A DNA stretch of 64,000 bases from Pachyseris speciosa (taxonomy: Eukaryota; Cnidaria; Anthozoa; Scleractinia; Pachyseridae), in NCBI GenBank assembly GCA_016490735.1, contig JAEMWC010000212.1, positions 827,501 to 891,500 of the forward strand. Reading direction: 5' to 3'. The notes beneath the pieces are model-generated. The model had not been told where the DNA came from. It worked only from the letters and a program-made list of their open reading frames with translations, and did not search any database. A program made the position numbers and the translations under genes. The number at the start of each line of letters is the position of its first letter. Position 1 is the stretch's first letter. Below are positions 20,404 through 30,434 of the stretch, in pieces.

Positions 20404-20866
20404 TGAATAAAGGTGCGAACTGTCGCGTGGACTGTAAAAGTACAAAAAGTAGGGACTGTAACAGCTAATAGTGCAAACTATAACAGTGCTAACATTAGGG
20501 ACTCTAAAGGCTTATATTACAGAATGCAAGACTAAAAGTGGTTACAGTCAGGAGTGTAAGATTGCTTGCAGTGCGGACTATAAGAGTGCTTACAGTCAGG
20601 ACTGTAAGAGTGCTTAAAGTGGGGACTTTTAGAGTGCTTATAGTCCGGACTGTAAGAGTGCTTACAGTGCGAATTGTAAGAGTGCTTACAGTCAGGACTG
20701 TAAGAGCGCTTACAGTGCGGACTGTAAGAGTGCTCACAGTGTGGACTGTAAGAGCGCTTACGGTGGGGACTTTTGGGGTGCTTACAGTGCGGACTGTAAG
20801 AGCGCTTACAGTGCGGACTGTAAGGGTGCTTCTAGTGAGGACTGTAAGAGTGCTTACAGTGAGGAC
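20404..20866 (+). repeat. 24-bp palindromic minisatellite, short + oriented arm
   Basis: It starts as spaced GGACTGTAA words (20,430-20,535) and becomes a regular 24-bp array. The unit is arm ACTGTAAG, loop AGTG, arm CTTACAGT and a variable spacer such as GCGG, CAGG or GAGG. It carries the edge variant GGACTTTTAGAGTGCTTATA near 20,626, which is also found at 57,100 and inverted at 28,005. The arm ends in the inverted repeat at 20,867. Confidence 0.9.
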
Positions 20867-20982
20867 TGTAAGGAAACTTACATAAGGGACTTGCAGATCA
20901 TTATCAGCATCTGGGCAGACTCCTCTATGTAAAAGTGTCACTTAAAATTGGAAAAAAAGTCCCTTATGTAAGTTTCCTTACA
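20867..20982. repeat. Palindromic junction where array orientation flips
   Basis: A 25-bp arm (20,867-20,891, starting TGTAAGGAAACTTACATAAG) is repeated exactly in reverse complement at 20,958-20,982. The 66-bp centre holds the inverted edge sequence GATCATTATCAGCATCTGGG (from 20,896), also present at 57,422-57,467 and 57,837-57,882. Left of the junction the 24-bp unit is in + orientation, right of it in minus orientation. Confidence 0.9.
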
Positions 20983-23463
20983 CTTCACACTGTAAGGATG
21001 TTTACAGTGGCACTCTCACAAGTTATAGCCGCCAACCTAAGGCGCCTTACAATCCTTACTGTAAGCGCTCTTACGGTCCGCCCTGTAAGCAATCTTAGTG
21101 TCCGCACTGTAAGCATTCTTACAGTCCTCACTGTAAGCTCTCTTACAGTCCGCACTGTAACAATGCTTACAGTCCGCACTGTAAGCATTCTTACAGTCCG
21201 CACTGTAAGCATTCTTACAGTCCCCACTGTAAGCATTCTTACAGTCCTCACTGTAAGAACTCTTACAGTCCAAACTGTAAGCATTCTTACAGTCCCAACT
21301 GTAAGCATTCTTACAGTCCGCACTGTGAGCATTCTTACAGTCCCCACTGTAAGCATTCTTACAGTCCGCACTGTAAGCATTCTTACAGTCCGCACTGTAA
21401 GCATTCTTACAGTCCGCACTGTAAGCATTCTTACAGTCCCCACTGTAAGCATTCTCACAGTCCTCACTGTAAGCACTCTTACAGTCCCCACTGTAAGCAT
21501 TCTTACAGTCCCGACTGTAAGCGTTCTTACAGTCCTCACTGTAAGCGCTCTTACAGTCCTCACTGTAAGCACTCTTACAGTCCTCACTGTAACCATTCTT
21601 ACAGTCCGCACTGTAAGAATTCTTACAGTCCTCACTGTAACCATTCTTACAGTCCTCACTGTAACCATCCTTACAGTCCCCACTGTAAGCATTCTTACAG
21701 TCCTCACTGTAAGCGCTCTTACAGTCCTCACTGTAAGCACTCTTACAGTCCTCACTGTAACCATTCTTACAGTCCGCACTGTAAGCATTCTTACAGTCCT
21801 CACTGTAAGCATTCTTACAGTCCGCACTGTAAGCACTCTTACAGTCCTCACTGTAAGCATTCTTACAGTCCGCACTGTAAGCATTCTTACAGTCCGCACT
21901 GTAAGCATTCTTACAGTCCTCACTGTTAGCACTCTTACAGTCCCCACTGTAAGCATTCTTATAGTCCTCACTGTAAGCATTCTTACAGACGCACTGTAAG
22001 CACTCTTACAGTCCGCACTGTAGGCATTCTTACAGTCCTAACTGTAAGCACTCTTACAGTCCGCACTGTAAGCATTCTTACAGTCCGCACTATAAGCACT
22101 CTTAAAGTCCGCAATGTAAGCATTCTTACAGTCCGCACTGTAAGCATTCTTACAGTCCGCACTGTAAACATTCTTACAGTCCGCACTGTAAGCACTCCTA
22201 ACGTCCTCACTTGAAGCATTCTTACAGTCCGCACTGTAAGCATTCCTACAGTCCGCACTGTAAGCACTGGTAACGTCCTCACTTTAAGCATTCTTACAGT
22301 CCCCACTGTAAGCATTCTTACAGTCCGCACTGTAAGCATTCTTACAGTCCGCACTGTAAGCATTCTTACAGTCCGCACTGTAAGCACTCCTAACGTCCTC
22401 ACTTTAAGCATTCTTACAGTCCGCACTGTAAGCATTCTTACAGTCCTCACTGTAAGCACTCTTATAGTCCTCACTGTAAGCACTGTTACAGTCCGCACTG
22501 TAAGCACTGTTACAGTCCGCACTGTAAGCGTTCTTACCGTCCGCACAGTAAGCATTCTTACAGTCCGCACTGTAAGCATTCTTACAGTCCACACTGTAAG
22601 CATTCTTACAGTCCGCACTGTAAGCATTCTTACAGTCCGCACTGTAAGCAATCTTACAGTCCTCACTGTAAGCACTCTTACAGTCCCCACTGTAACCACT
22701 CTTATAGTCCTCACTGTAAGCACTGTTACAGTCCGCACTGTAAGCACTGTTACAGTCCGCACTGTAAGCGTTCTTACAGCCGCACAGTAAGCATTCTTAC
22801 AGTCCGCACTGTAAGCATTCTTACAGTGCACACTGTAAGCATTCTTACAGTCCGCACTGTAAGCATTCTTACAGTCCGCACTGTAAGCAATCTTACAGTC
22901 CTCACTGTAAGCACTCTTACAGTCCCCACTGTAAGCATTCTTATAGTCCTCACTGTAAGCATTCTTACAGTCCGCACTGTAAGCACTCTTACAGTCCGCA
23001 CTGTAAGCATTCTTACAGTCCTCACTGTAAGCACTCTTACAGTCCGCACTGTAAGCATTCTTACAGTCCGCACTGTAAACATTCTTACAGTCCCCACTGT
23101 AAGCATTCTTACAGTCCCCACTGTAAGCATCCTTACAGTGCTCACTGTAAGCACTCTTACACTCCGCACTGTAAGCATTCTTACAGTCCTCACTGTAAGC
23201 ATTCTTACAGTCCTCACTGTAAGCACTCTTACAGTCCCCACTGTAAGCATCCTTTCAGTGCTCAGTGTAAGCACTCGTACAGTCCGCACTGTAAGTATTC
23301 TTACAGTCCTCACTGTAAGCATTCTTACAGTCCGCACTGTAAGCATTCCTACAGTCCGCACTGTAAGCACTCTTACTGTGCTCACTGTAAGCATTCTTAC
23401 AGTCCCCACTGTAAGCATCCTTTCAGTGCTCACTTTAAGCACTCTTACAGTCCGCACTGTAAG
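20983..23463 (-). repeat. 24-bp palindromic minisatellite, reverse array part 1
   Basis: The same unit, now reading ACTGTAAG-CATT-CTTACAGT with spacers CCGC, CCTC or CCCC. The loop is mostly CATT or CACT. Between 21,980 and 22,760 units are more variable (CTAACG, TTGAAG, one-base losses). It is interrupted at 23,468 by a SINE. Long reading frames on both strands are products of the repeat and not genes. Confidence 0.95.
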
Positions 23464-23467
23464 TATT

Positions 23468-23921
23468 AATAATAATAATAATAATAATATATCAGACTTA
23501 TATTGCGCATTTTCTATGCAATATTCAAATGCGCATTACAACACTGGCCGGGGGACTTTACCAGACTGCTTATAACGCAGTTTACAATTAATGAAGTTGA
23601 GTTATGAGTGCCCCCGTAATGTCAATATCAAATTAAGACAGACACTAGGGATGGTGACTTCCAGAGTTTTGTTACGTCCCTAGTGGTTCTTTTACGTCCC
23701 ACAGAATCAGAGAATTATGAAGAGTTGTGAGACGGGGCCTACGGTTTATCGTCCTTATCCGAGAAGAGTAGAAAGTCTAACCGTTTGTAGATGTCATTAC
23801 AATGGCAGCACTTTCTCCTCAATTATTTAAAGACCCTGAGTGTTGGTCCGGCCGGTGTTTGAACCCGCGACCTCCCGCTCGGTAGTCCGGTGCTCTACCA
23901 CTGAGCTAAACGGTCGGCGGT
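23468..23921 (-). mobile_element. tRNA-derived SINE inserted in the array
   Basis: On the minus strand the element begins with a tRNA-like head (23,847-23,920). It continues through a central domain (GGGGCCTACGGTTTATCGTC region near 23,735) and ends at 23,468-23,490 in an ATT-type tail after a LINE-like GCGCAATATAAGTCTGATAT. A TATT on both sides (23,464-23,467 and 23,922-23,925) restores a normal 24-bp unit when the element is removed. It is the only large interruption in the reverse array. Confidence 0.8.
23847..23920 (-). other. tRNA-like head with Pol III A and B boxes
   Basis: 74 nt fold as a cloverleaf-like sequence: D arm TAGCTCAGTGGTAGAGC, T arm CGCGGGTTCAAACACCG, and a 7-bp acceptor stem with one mismatch. 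The A box is TAGCTCAGTGG (23,898-23,908) and the B box GGTTCAAACAC (23,855-23,865). The anticodon stem is mismatched, so it is a SINE promoter and not a working tRNA gene. Confidence 0.75.
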
Positions 23922-23925
23922 TATT

Positions 23926-26900
23926 CTTACAGTCCTCACTGTAAGCATTCTTACAGTCCGCACTGTAAGCATTCCTACACTCCGCACTGTAAGCATTCTT
24001 ACAGTCCTCACTGTAAGCATTCTTACAGTCCCCACTGTAAGCATCCTTTCAGTGCTCACTGTAAGCACTCTTACAGTCCCCATTTTAAGCATTCTTACAG
24101 TCCGCAGTGTAAGCATTCTTACAGTCCTCACTCTAAGCAATCTTACAGTCCTCACTGTAAGCGCTCTTACAGTCCTCACTGTAAGCACTCTTACAGTCCT
24201 CACTGTAAGCATTCTTACAGTCCCCACTGTAAGCATCCTTTCAGTGCTCACTGTAAGAACTCTTACAGTCCCCATTTTAAGCATTCTTACAGTCCGCAGT
24301 GTAAGCATTCTTACAGTCCGCACTGTAAGAACTCTTACAGTCCCTACTGTAAGCGTTCTTACAGTCCTCACTGTAAGCATTCTTACAGTCCGCACTGTAA
24401 GCATTCTTACAGTCCTCACTGTAAGCATTCTTACAGTCCGCACTGTAAGCATTCTTACAGTCTTCACTGTAAGCGCTCTTACAGTCCGCACTGTAAGCAT
24501 TCTTACAGTCCGCACTGTAAGCATTCTTACAGTCCTCACTGTAAGCGCTCTTACAGTCCTCACTGTAAGCACTCTTATAGTCCGCACTGTAAGCACTCTT
24601 ACAGTCCTCACTGTAAGCGCTCTTACAGTCCTCACTGTAAGCACTCTTACAGTCCGCACTGTAAGCATTCTTACAGTCCGCACTGTAAGCATTCTTACAG
24701 TCCGCACTGTAAGCATTCTTACAGTCCGCACTGTAAGCATTCTTACAGTCCTCACTGTAAGCGCTCTTACAGTCCTCACTGTAAGCACTCTTACAGTCCG
24801 CACTGTAAGCGCTCTTACAGTCCTCACTGTAAGCACTCTTACAGTCCGCACTGTAAGCATTCTTACAGTCCGCACTGTAAGCATTCTTACAGTCCGCACT
24901 GTAAGCATTGTTACAGTCCGCACTGTAAGCATTCTTACAGTCCTCACTGTAAGCATTCTTACAGTCCTCACTGTAAGCGCTCTTACAGTCCTCACTGTAA
25001 GCACTCTTACAGTCCGCACTGTAAGCACTCTTACAGTCCTCACTGTAAGTACTCTTACAGTCCTCACTGTAAGCATTCTTACAGTCCGCACTGTAAGCAT
25101 TCTTACAGTCCTCACTCTAAGCATCCTTACAGTCCTCACTGTAAGCACTCTTACAGTGCGCACTGTAAGCATTCTTACAGTCCGCACTGTAAGCATTCTT
25201 ACAGTCCTCACTGTAAGCATTCTTACAGTCCCCACTGTAAGCATCCTTTCAGTGCTCACTGTAAGCCCTCTTACAGTCCCCATTTTAAGCATTCTTACAG
25301 TCCGCAGTGTAAGCATTCTTACAGTCCGCACTGTAAGCACTCTTACAGTCCCTACTGTAAGCATTCTTACAGTCCTCACTGTAAGCATTCTTACAGTCCG
25401 CACTGTAAGCATTCTTCCAGTCCTCACTGTAAGCATTCTTACAGTCCGCACTGTAAGCATTCTTACAGTCTTCACTGTAAGCGCTCTTACAGTCCGCACT
25501 GTAAGCATTCTTACAGTCCGCACTGTAAGCATTCTTACAGTCCTCACTGTAAGCGCTCTTACAGTCCTCACTGTAAGCACTCTTACAGTCCGCACTGTAA
25601 GCACTCTTACAGTCCTCACTGTAAGCGCTCTTACAGTCCTCACTGTAAGCACTCTTACAGTCCGCACTGTAAGCACTCTTACAGTCCTCACTGTAAGCGC
25701 TCTTACAGTCCTCACTGTAAGCACTCTTACAGTCCGCACTGTAAGCATTCTTACAGTCCGCACTGTAAGCATTCTTACAGTCCTCACTGTAAGCGCTCTT
25801 ACAGTCCTCACTGTAAGCACTCTTACTGTCCGCACTGTAAGCGCTCTTACAGTCCTCACTGTAAGCACTCTTACAGTCCGCACTGTAAGCATTCTTACAG
25901 TCCGCACTGTAAGCATTCTTACAGTCCGCACTGTAAGCATTCTTACAGTCCGCACTGTAAGCATTTTTACAGTCCTCACTGTAAGCATTCTTACAGTCCT
26001 CACTGTAAGCGCTCTTACAGTCCTCACTGTAAGCACTCTTACAGTCCACACTGTAAGCACTCTTACAGTCCTCACTGTAAGTACTCTTACAGTCCTCACT
26101 GTAAGCATTCTTACAGTCCGCACTGTAAGCATTCTTACAGTCCTCACTCTAAGCATCCTTACAGTCCTCACTGTAAGCACTCTTACAGTCCGCACTGTAA
26201 GCATTCTTACAGTCCGCACTGTAAGCATTCTTACAGTCCTCACTGTAAGCACTCTTACAGTCCGCACTTTAAGCATTCTTAGAGTCCGCACTGTAAGCAT
26301 TCTTACAGTCCTCACTGGAAGCATTCTTACAGTCCTCACTGTAAGCACTCTTACAGTCCTCACTGTAAGCGCTCTTACAGTCCTCACTGTAAGCGCTCTT
26401 ACAGTCCTCACTTTAAGCGCTCTTACAGTCCTCACTGTAAGCGCTCTTACAGTCCTCACTGGAAGCATTCTTACAGTCCTCACTGGAAGCATTCTTACAG
26501 TCCTTACTGTAAGCACTCTTACAGTCCGCACTGTAAGCACTCTTACAGTCCTCACTGTAAGCGCTCTTACAGTCCTCACTGTAAGCACTCTTACAGTCCG
26601 CACTGTAAGCATTCTTACAGTCCGCACTGTAAGCATTCTTACAGTCCGCACTGTAAGCATTCTTACAGTCCGCACTGTAAGCATTCTTACAGTCCTCACT
26701 GTAAGCACTCTTACAGTCCTCACTGTAAGCGCTCTTACAGTCCTCACTGTAAGCGCTCTTACAGTCCTCACTTTAAGCGCTCTTACAGTCCTCACTGTAA
26801 GCGCTCTTACAGTCCTCACTGGAAGCATTCTTACAGTCCTCACTGGAAGCATTCTTACAGTCCTTACTGTAAGCACTCTTACAGTCCGCACTGTAAGCAC

Positions 26901-28170
26901 TCTTACAGTCCTTACTGTAAGCGCTCTTACAGTCCTCACTGTAAGCATTCTTACAGTCCGCACTGTAAGCATTCTTACAGTCCGCACTGTAAGCATTCTT
27001 ACAGTCCGCACTGTAAGCATTCTTACAGTCCTCACTGTAAGCATTCTTACAGTCCTCACTGTAAGCGCTTTTACAGTCCTCACTGTAAGCACTCTTACAG
27101 TCCACACTGTAAGCACTCTTACAGTCCTCACTGTAAGTACTCTTACAGTCCTCACTGTAAGCATTCTTACAGTCCGCACTGTAAGCATTCTTACAGTCCT
27201 CACTCTAAGCATCCTTACAGTCCTCACTGAAAGCACTCTTACAGTCCGCACTGTAAGCATTCTTAGAGTCCGCACTGTAAGCATTCTTACAGTCCTCACT
27301 GTAAGCACTCTTACAGTCCGCACTTTAAGCATTCTTACAGTCCGCACTGTAAGCATTCTTACAGTCCTCACTGGAAGCATTCTTACAGTCCTCACTGTAA
27401 GCACTCTTACAGTCCTCACTGTAAGCGCTCTTACAGTCCTCACTGTAAGCGCTCTTACAGTCCTCACTTTAAGCGCTCTTACAGTCCTCACTGGAAGCGC
27501 TCTTACAGTCCTCACTGGAAGCATTCTTACAGTCCTCACTGGAAGCATTCTTACAGTCCTTACTGTAAGCACTCTTACAGTCCGCACTGTAAGCACTCTT
27601 ACAGTCCTCACTGTAAGCGCTCTTACAGTCCTCACTGTAAGCACTCTTACAGTCCGCACTGTAAGCATTCTTACAGTCCGCACTGTAAGCATTCTTACAG
27701 TCCGCACTGTAAGCATTCTTACAGTCCGCACTGTAAGCATTCTTACAGTCCGCACTGTAAGCATTCTTACAGTCCGCAGTGTAAGCATTCTTACAGTCCG
27801 CACTGTAAGCATTCTTACAGTCCGCAGTGTAAGCATTCTTACAGTCCGCACTTTAAGCATTCTTACAGTTCGCACTGTAAGCATTCTTACAGTCCGCACT
27901 TTAAGCATTCTTACAGTCCGCACTGTAAGCATTCTTACAGTCCTCACTGTAAGCTCACTTACAGTCCTGACTTTAAGCTTTCTTTTAGTACGCGCTGTAA
28001 GCACTCTAAAAGTCCTGACTATAAGCACTCTTACAGTCCACACGGTAAGCACTCGTACAGTCCTGACTGTAAGCACTCTTACAGTCCGCACTGTAAGCAC
28101 TCTAAAAGTCCGCTCTGTAAGCTCTCTTACAGTCCTGACTGTAAGCACTCTAAAAGTCCGCACTGTGTGA
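23926..28170 (-). repeat. 24-bp palindromic minisatellite, reverse array part 2
   Basis: About 177 units in very regular 24-bp register, with a single reading-frame phase kept for more than 4 kb. Higher-order blocks are visible. The variant CTCACTCTAAGCATCC recurs at 25,111, 26,143 and 27,199 (spacing 1,032 and 1,056 bp). The variant CCCCATTTTAAGC recurs near 24,079, 24,271 and 25,279. The end (27,950-28,165) is degenerate with CTCTAAAAGTCC units, matching the outer edge of the + arm at 20,560-20,660 in inverse orientation. Confidence 0.95.
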
Positions 28171-28901
28171 TTTCAAAATGGGTGTAAATAAAGTGGTAAT
28201 GGACCTTCATGTCATGCAATTTTGCTGAAATCGTATTTGTGATTTCTAAATTTTGAAATCACGCGTATGATTTCACAGCAAATGGCACTTCACTCAGTTC
28301 AATTAACATTATTAATTGTGCCAATAACAAACTGCGGAGAACTCAGGAATTAAAGATTTGTTTCTGTAGTCGTTTTTCTGAGGACAACTCACTCCTTTGA
28401 TTCATCGCATTTACAACTTTAACAACTGTATAGTTTTCTTTCATTTGAAGGCTTGAAGTCAAAGTTTGTCAAAATGTAAGGAAAACATATCCGAATAAAA
28501 TTCATTTTCAACCTTGGCCTTTCAGCCTACTCTACTAAAAATTTTCCTTGATTTTGATTGGTTAGCGTGGGCTAGGTAGTTAAAGCTTATTGGCTCATGA
28601 AATGAAGTACTAATTTTTAATGGCTGCTACACTTAACTGTCCGATTTGGCCTGTCCGATAACAAGTGCTTGTAATTGGACAGCTAACATCGGACAGTTTG
28701 GACTGAAACAGCCAATTAAGCCACAAATAAAGGCCGTTAAGACCAATCATATTCGAGCATTCTGTTATTGACACAATTATAATGATAGTAAAACACCAAC
28801 TACAATGATGATGATGATGTCAATGAGAATAACTGCGGATCTCATTTGAGGTTTTAAAAATTTAAATTTTCCTCTGAAAGGTGTCTGATACCCTCACATA
28901 G
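28171..28901. other. No gene seen
   Basis: Unique AT-rich sequence after the array. It contains an imperfect inverted motif (TTGGCCTGTCCGATAACAAG with CTAACATCGGACAG around 28,640-28,700). Confidence 0.4.
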
Positions 28902-29061
28902 CATGGTGTGTGAGGCGGTTATGACCGAGTGCCCAGTTCAAGGATGCGGACGACGCACATCAAGGGGACAAAAACAAGCACATATCGCAGGCGATCAAGA
29001 GCGCCACTTTTCTCTTGTCTTACAGGAAAAATGTGACTTACTGTGGATATTTCAGGAAAGG
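28902..29061 (+). CDS. Candidate exon with TRAF/SIAH-like zinc-finger piece
   Basis: The open stretch encodes MTECPVQGCGRRTSRGQKQ, AHIAGDQERHFSLVLQEKCD and LLWIFQER. It ends at a strong GTAAGT donor (29,062). CPVQGCG...H...H is the spacing seen in the TRAF-type zinc fingers of TRAF and related proteins (C-x5-C then two histidines). The acceptor CCCTCACATAG is plausible. Only one finger is visible. A decayed coiled-coil-like fragment follows at 30,022 on the same strand, the order found in TRAF-like proteins. The family call is tentative. Confidence 0.4.
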
Positions 29062-30021
29062 GTAAGTTATATGTATGTGCTCTATTAAACACTATGTTTC
29101 GGAGAGCAAAGCGAGTTCAAAGCAGTCAAGCACAAAACTCTAAACAAACTGAACACATAAATGGCATTACTGGCTGAAATGGCTTGATCAATAGAGAATG
29201 TTTTATATAATAATTCTGCATGATGCGGCGAAAAAAAATAAATGAAATTAACTCCAAAACTTTCAATACTTATGGTTACAACTACACTGGTTGAAATGGG
29301 TGGATAATAAAAACTTGTTACTTAGTAATTCTTCTCGATGTAGCAAAAAATAATAAACGACACTTAACCCCTCAGTTTTGAGTATCTGCCTGTACAACTT
29401 TGCTTGGTGTGTATTTGAGTGTTTTTAGTCTCTAATCTTGACATTGCATTCTCCACAAAGCCTCAAAACATCCAGGCATCAGGCACTGGGCTTGTTGCTA
29501 TATACAGGTGGACGGTAACTAGTCCGTGGCCAGGAACCCTACTCTGCTCGCCTGTCTTCCAAAAATGGGACAGAAAATGGACACTGGTGAGCTGTTGGGA
29601 TTACATTGGCCTTGAGTACAGTCAGGGCGTCGATCCACTCCACTTAGACTTAAGGTATGAGTTTCAATGACAAAGAAATTGAATTTTGCAGAACAGACAA
29701 CAGTCAGTTCAGGGGAAGTTTCTTGTCGATATGATTAGTTAATCGATACTTGGTGAAATAGCTCACTCTCGGTGTATTAAAATTCAGCTTAACAGTGAGG
29801 TTTAGATGATAAAATCCAAAGGTACCGTAGTCCTTTCTATTCGTTTCTATTGTTTTCATCCTCTGGGCCTCACTATCAAGATGAATTTGGGGCATGTCCA
29901 GAATGCTATGGTGGTGTTCTATTAAGGAGGAATTCAGAGTGGCTAGCATACAACTTTCACCAGCTGACCGGAGACGCCATTGTCACGTTTATTCTGATGT
30001 TCATTTATTACTAGCTTCATC
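29062..30021. other. Probable intron or intergenic sequence
   Basis: An open stretch at about 29,431-29,670 ends KWTLVSCWDYIGLEYSQGVD-like and stops at 29,668. It follows a TTTTTAG acceptor-like site and could be an exon, but it has no motif and its frame is not confirmed by a neighbour. Nothing else is seen. Confidence 0.3.
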
Positions 30022-30233
30022 ATGGAAACAGTGGATGAGAAAAAGACCATCGCGAAAATAAAAAACGTCAAAGTAGCTGAAGGACAGATTGTAAAGCTGG
30101 AGAAACGCTTGCCCGTGAACTTACACCAAATAATGGTAAAAATGGAAATCCTTAAACCAGAGCTGAAGGATTAAAGAACCAGCTTATAACAAATAATGCT
30201 ACTGGGAGCAGTGCCTTTCTAAACTAAAGGCTT
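30022..30233 (+). pseudogene. Decayed Lys/Glu-rich, coiled-coil-like coding fragment
   Basis: ATG at 30,022 opens METVDEKKTIAKIKNVKVAE then GQIVKLEKRLPVNLHQIMVK and MEILKPELKD, with a stop at 30,172. A one-base shift would continue GLKNQLITNNATGSSAFLN. Heptad-like spacing of I/V/L and the charged composition suggest a coiled coil. With the zinc-finger exon 1 kb upstream it may be a remnant of a TRAF-like gene; this link is an inference. Confidence 0.3.
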
Positions 30234-30434
30234 TCATGTGATAGTTTTTTTTCACAGTTTGTCAGCAATTGCTGTCCACGCAAAACCGATGAATTAGTTT
30301 TCAGAATGGTCCACATAAAATTCACGAGCACATTTAAAACAACATCAAAAGTCGTCAGTAAAGGGGAACAAACAACTATTTGAAATAGCGGGGAATGCGA
30401 GATGACGAGGTGTCCTTTTCTTTGTACACTACTA

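Larger units (their letters stand above)
18856..20535 (+). repeat. Segmental duplication, copy A (leads into array)
   Basis: 18,856-18,945 and 19,601-20,535 align by eye with 30,435-30,530 and 31,107-32,755. In this copy a LINE fragment (18,961-19,566) splits the segment. Shared landmarks include GGGAACGCATTCCAGAATAG and CCAGTTGGTGGGCTATAACA, and both copies end in the degenerate first units of the 24-bp array. A minus-strand frame of about 68 codons (MRSLRKRVEFEKWQ...) is shared by both copies but has no known motif. Confidence 0.8.

Noticed and set aside
23847..23920. Functional tRNA gene
   Set aside because: The anticodon stem is mismatched and the sequence is continuous with a SINE body and ATT tail. 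It is a tRNA-derived SINE head.
23895..28163. A 1,422-codon minus-strand frame overlapping a 1,372-codon + frame
   Set aside because: The two occupy the same repeat on opposite strands. Openness follows from a 24-bp unit without stops, not from coding.
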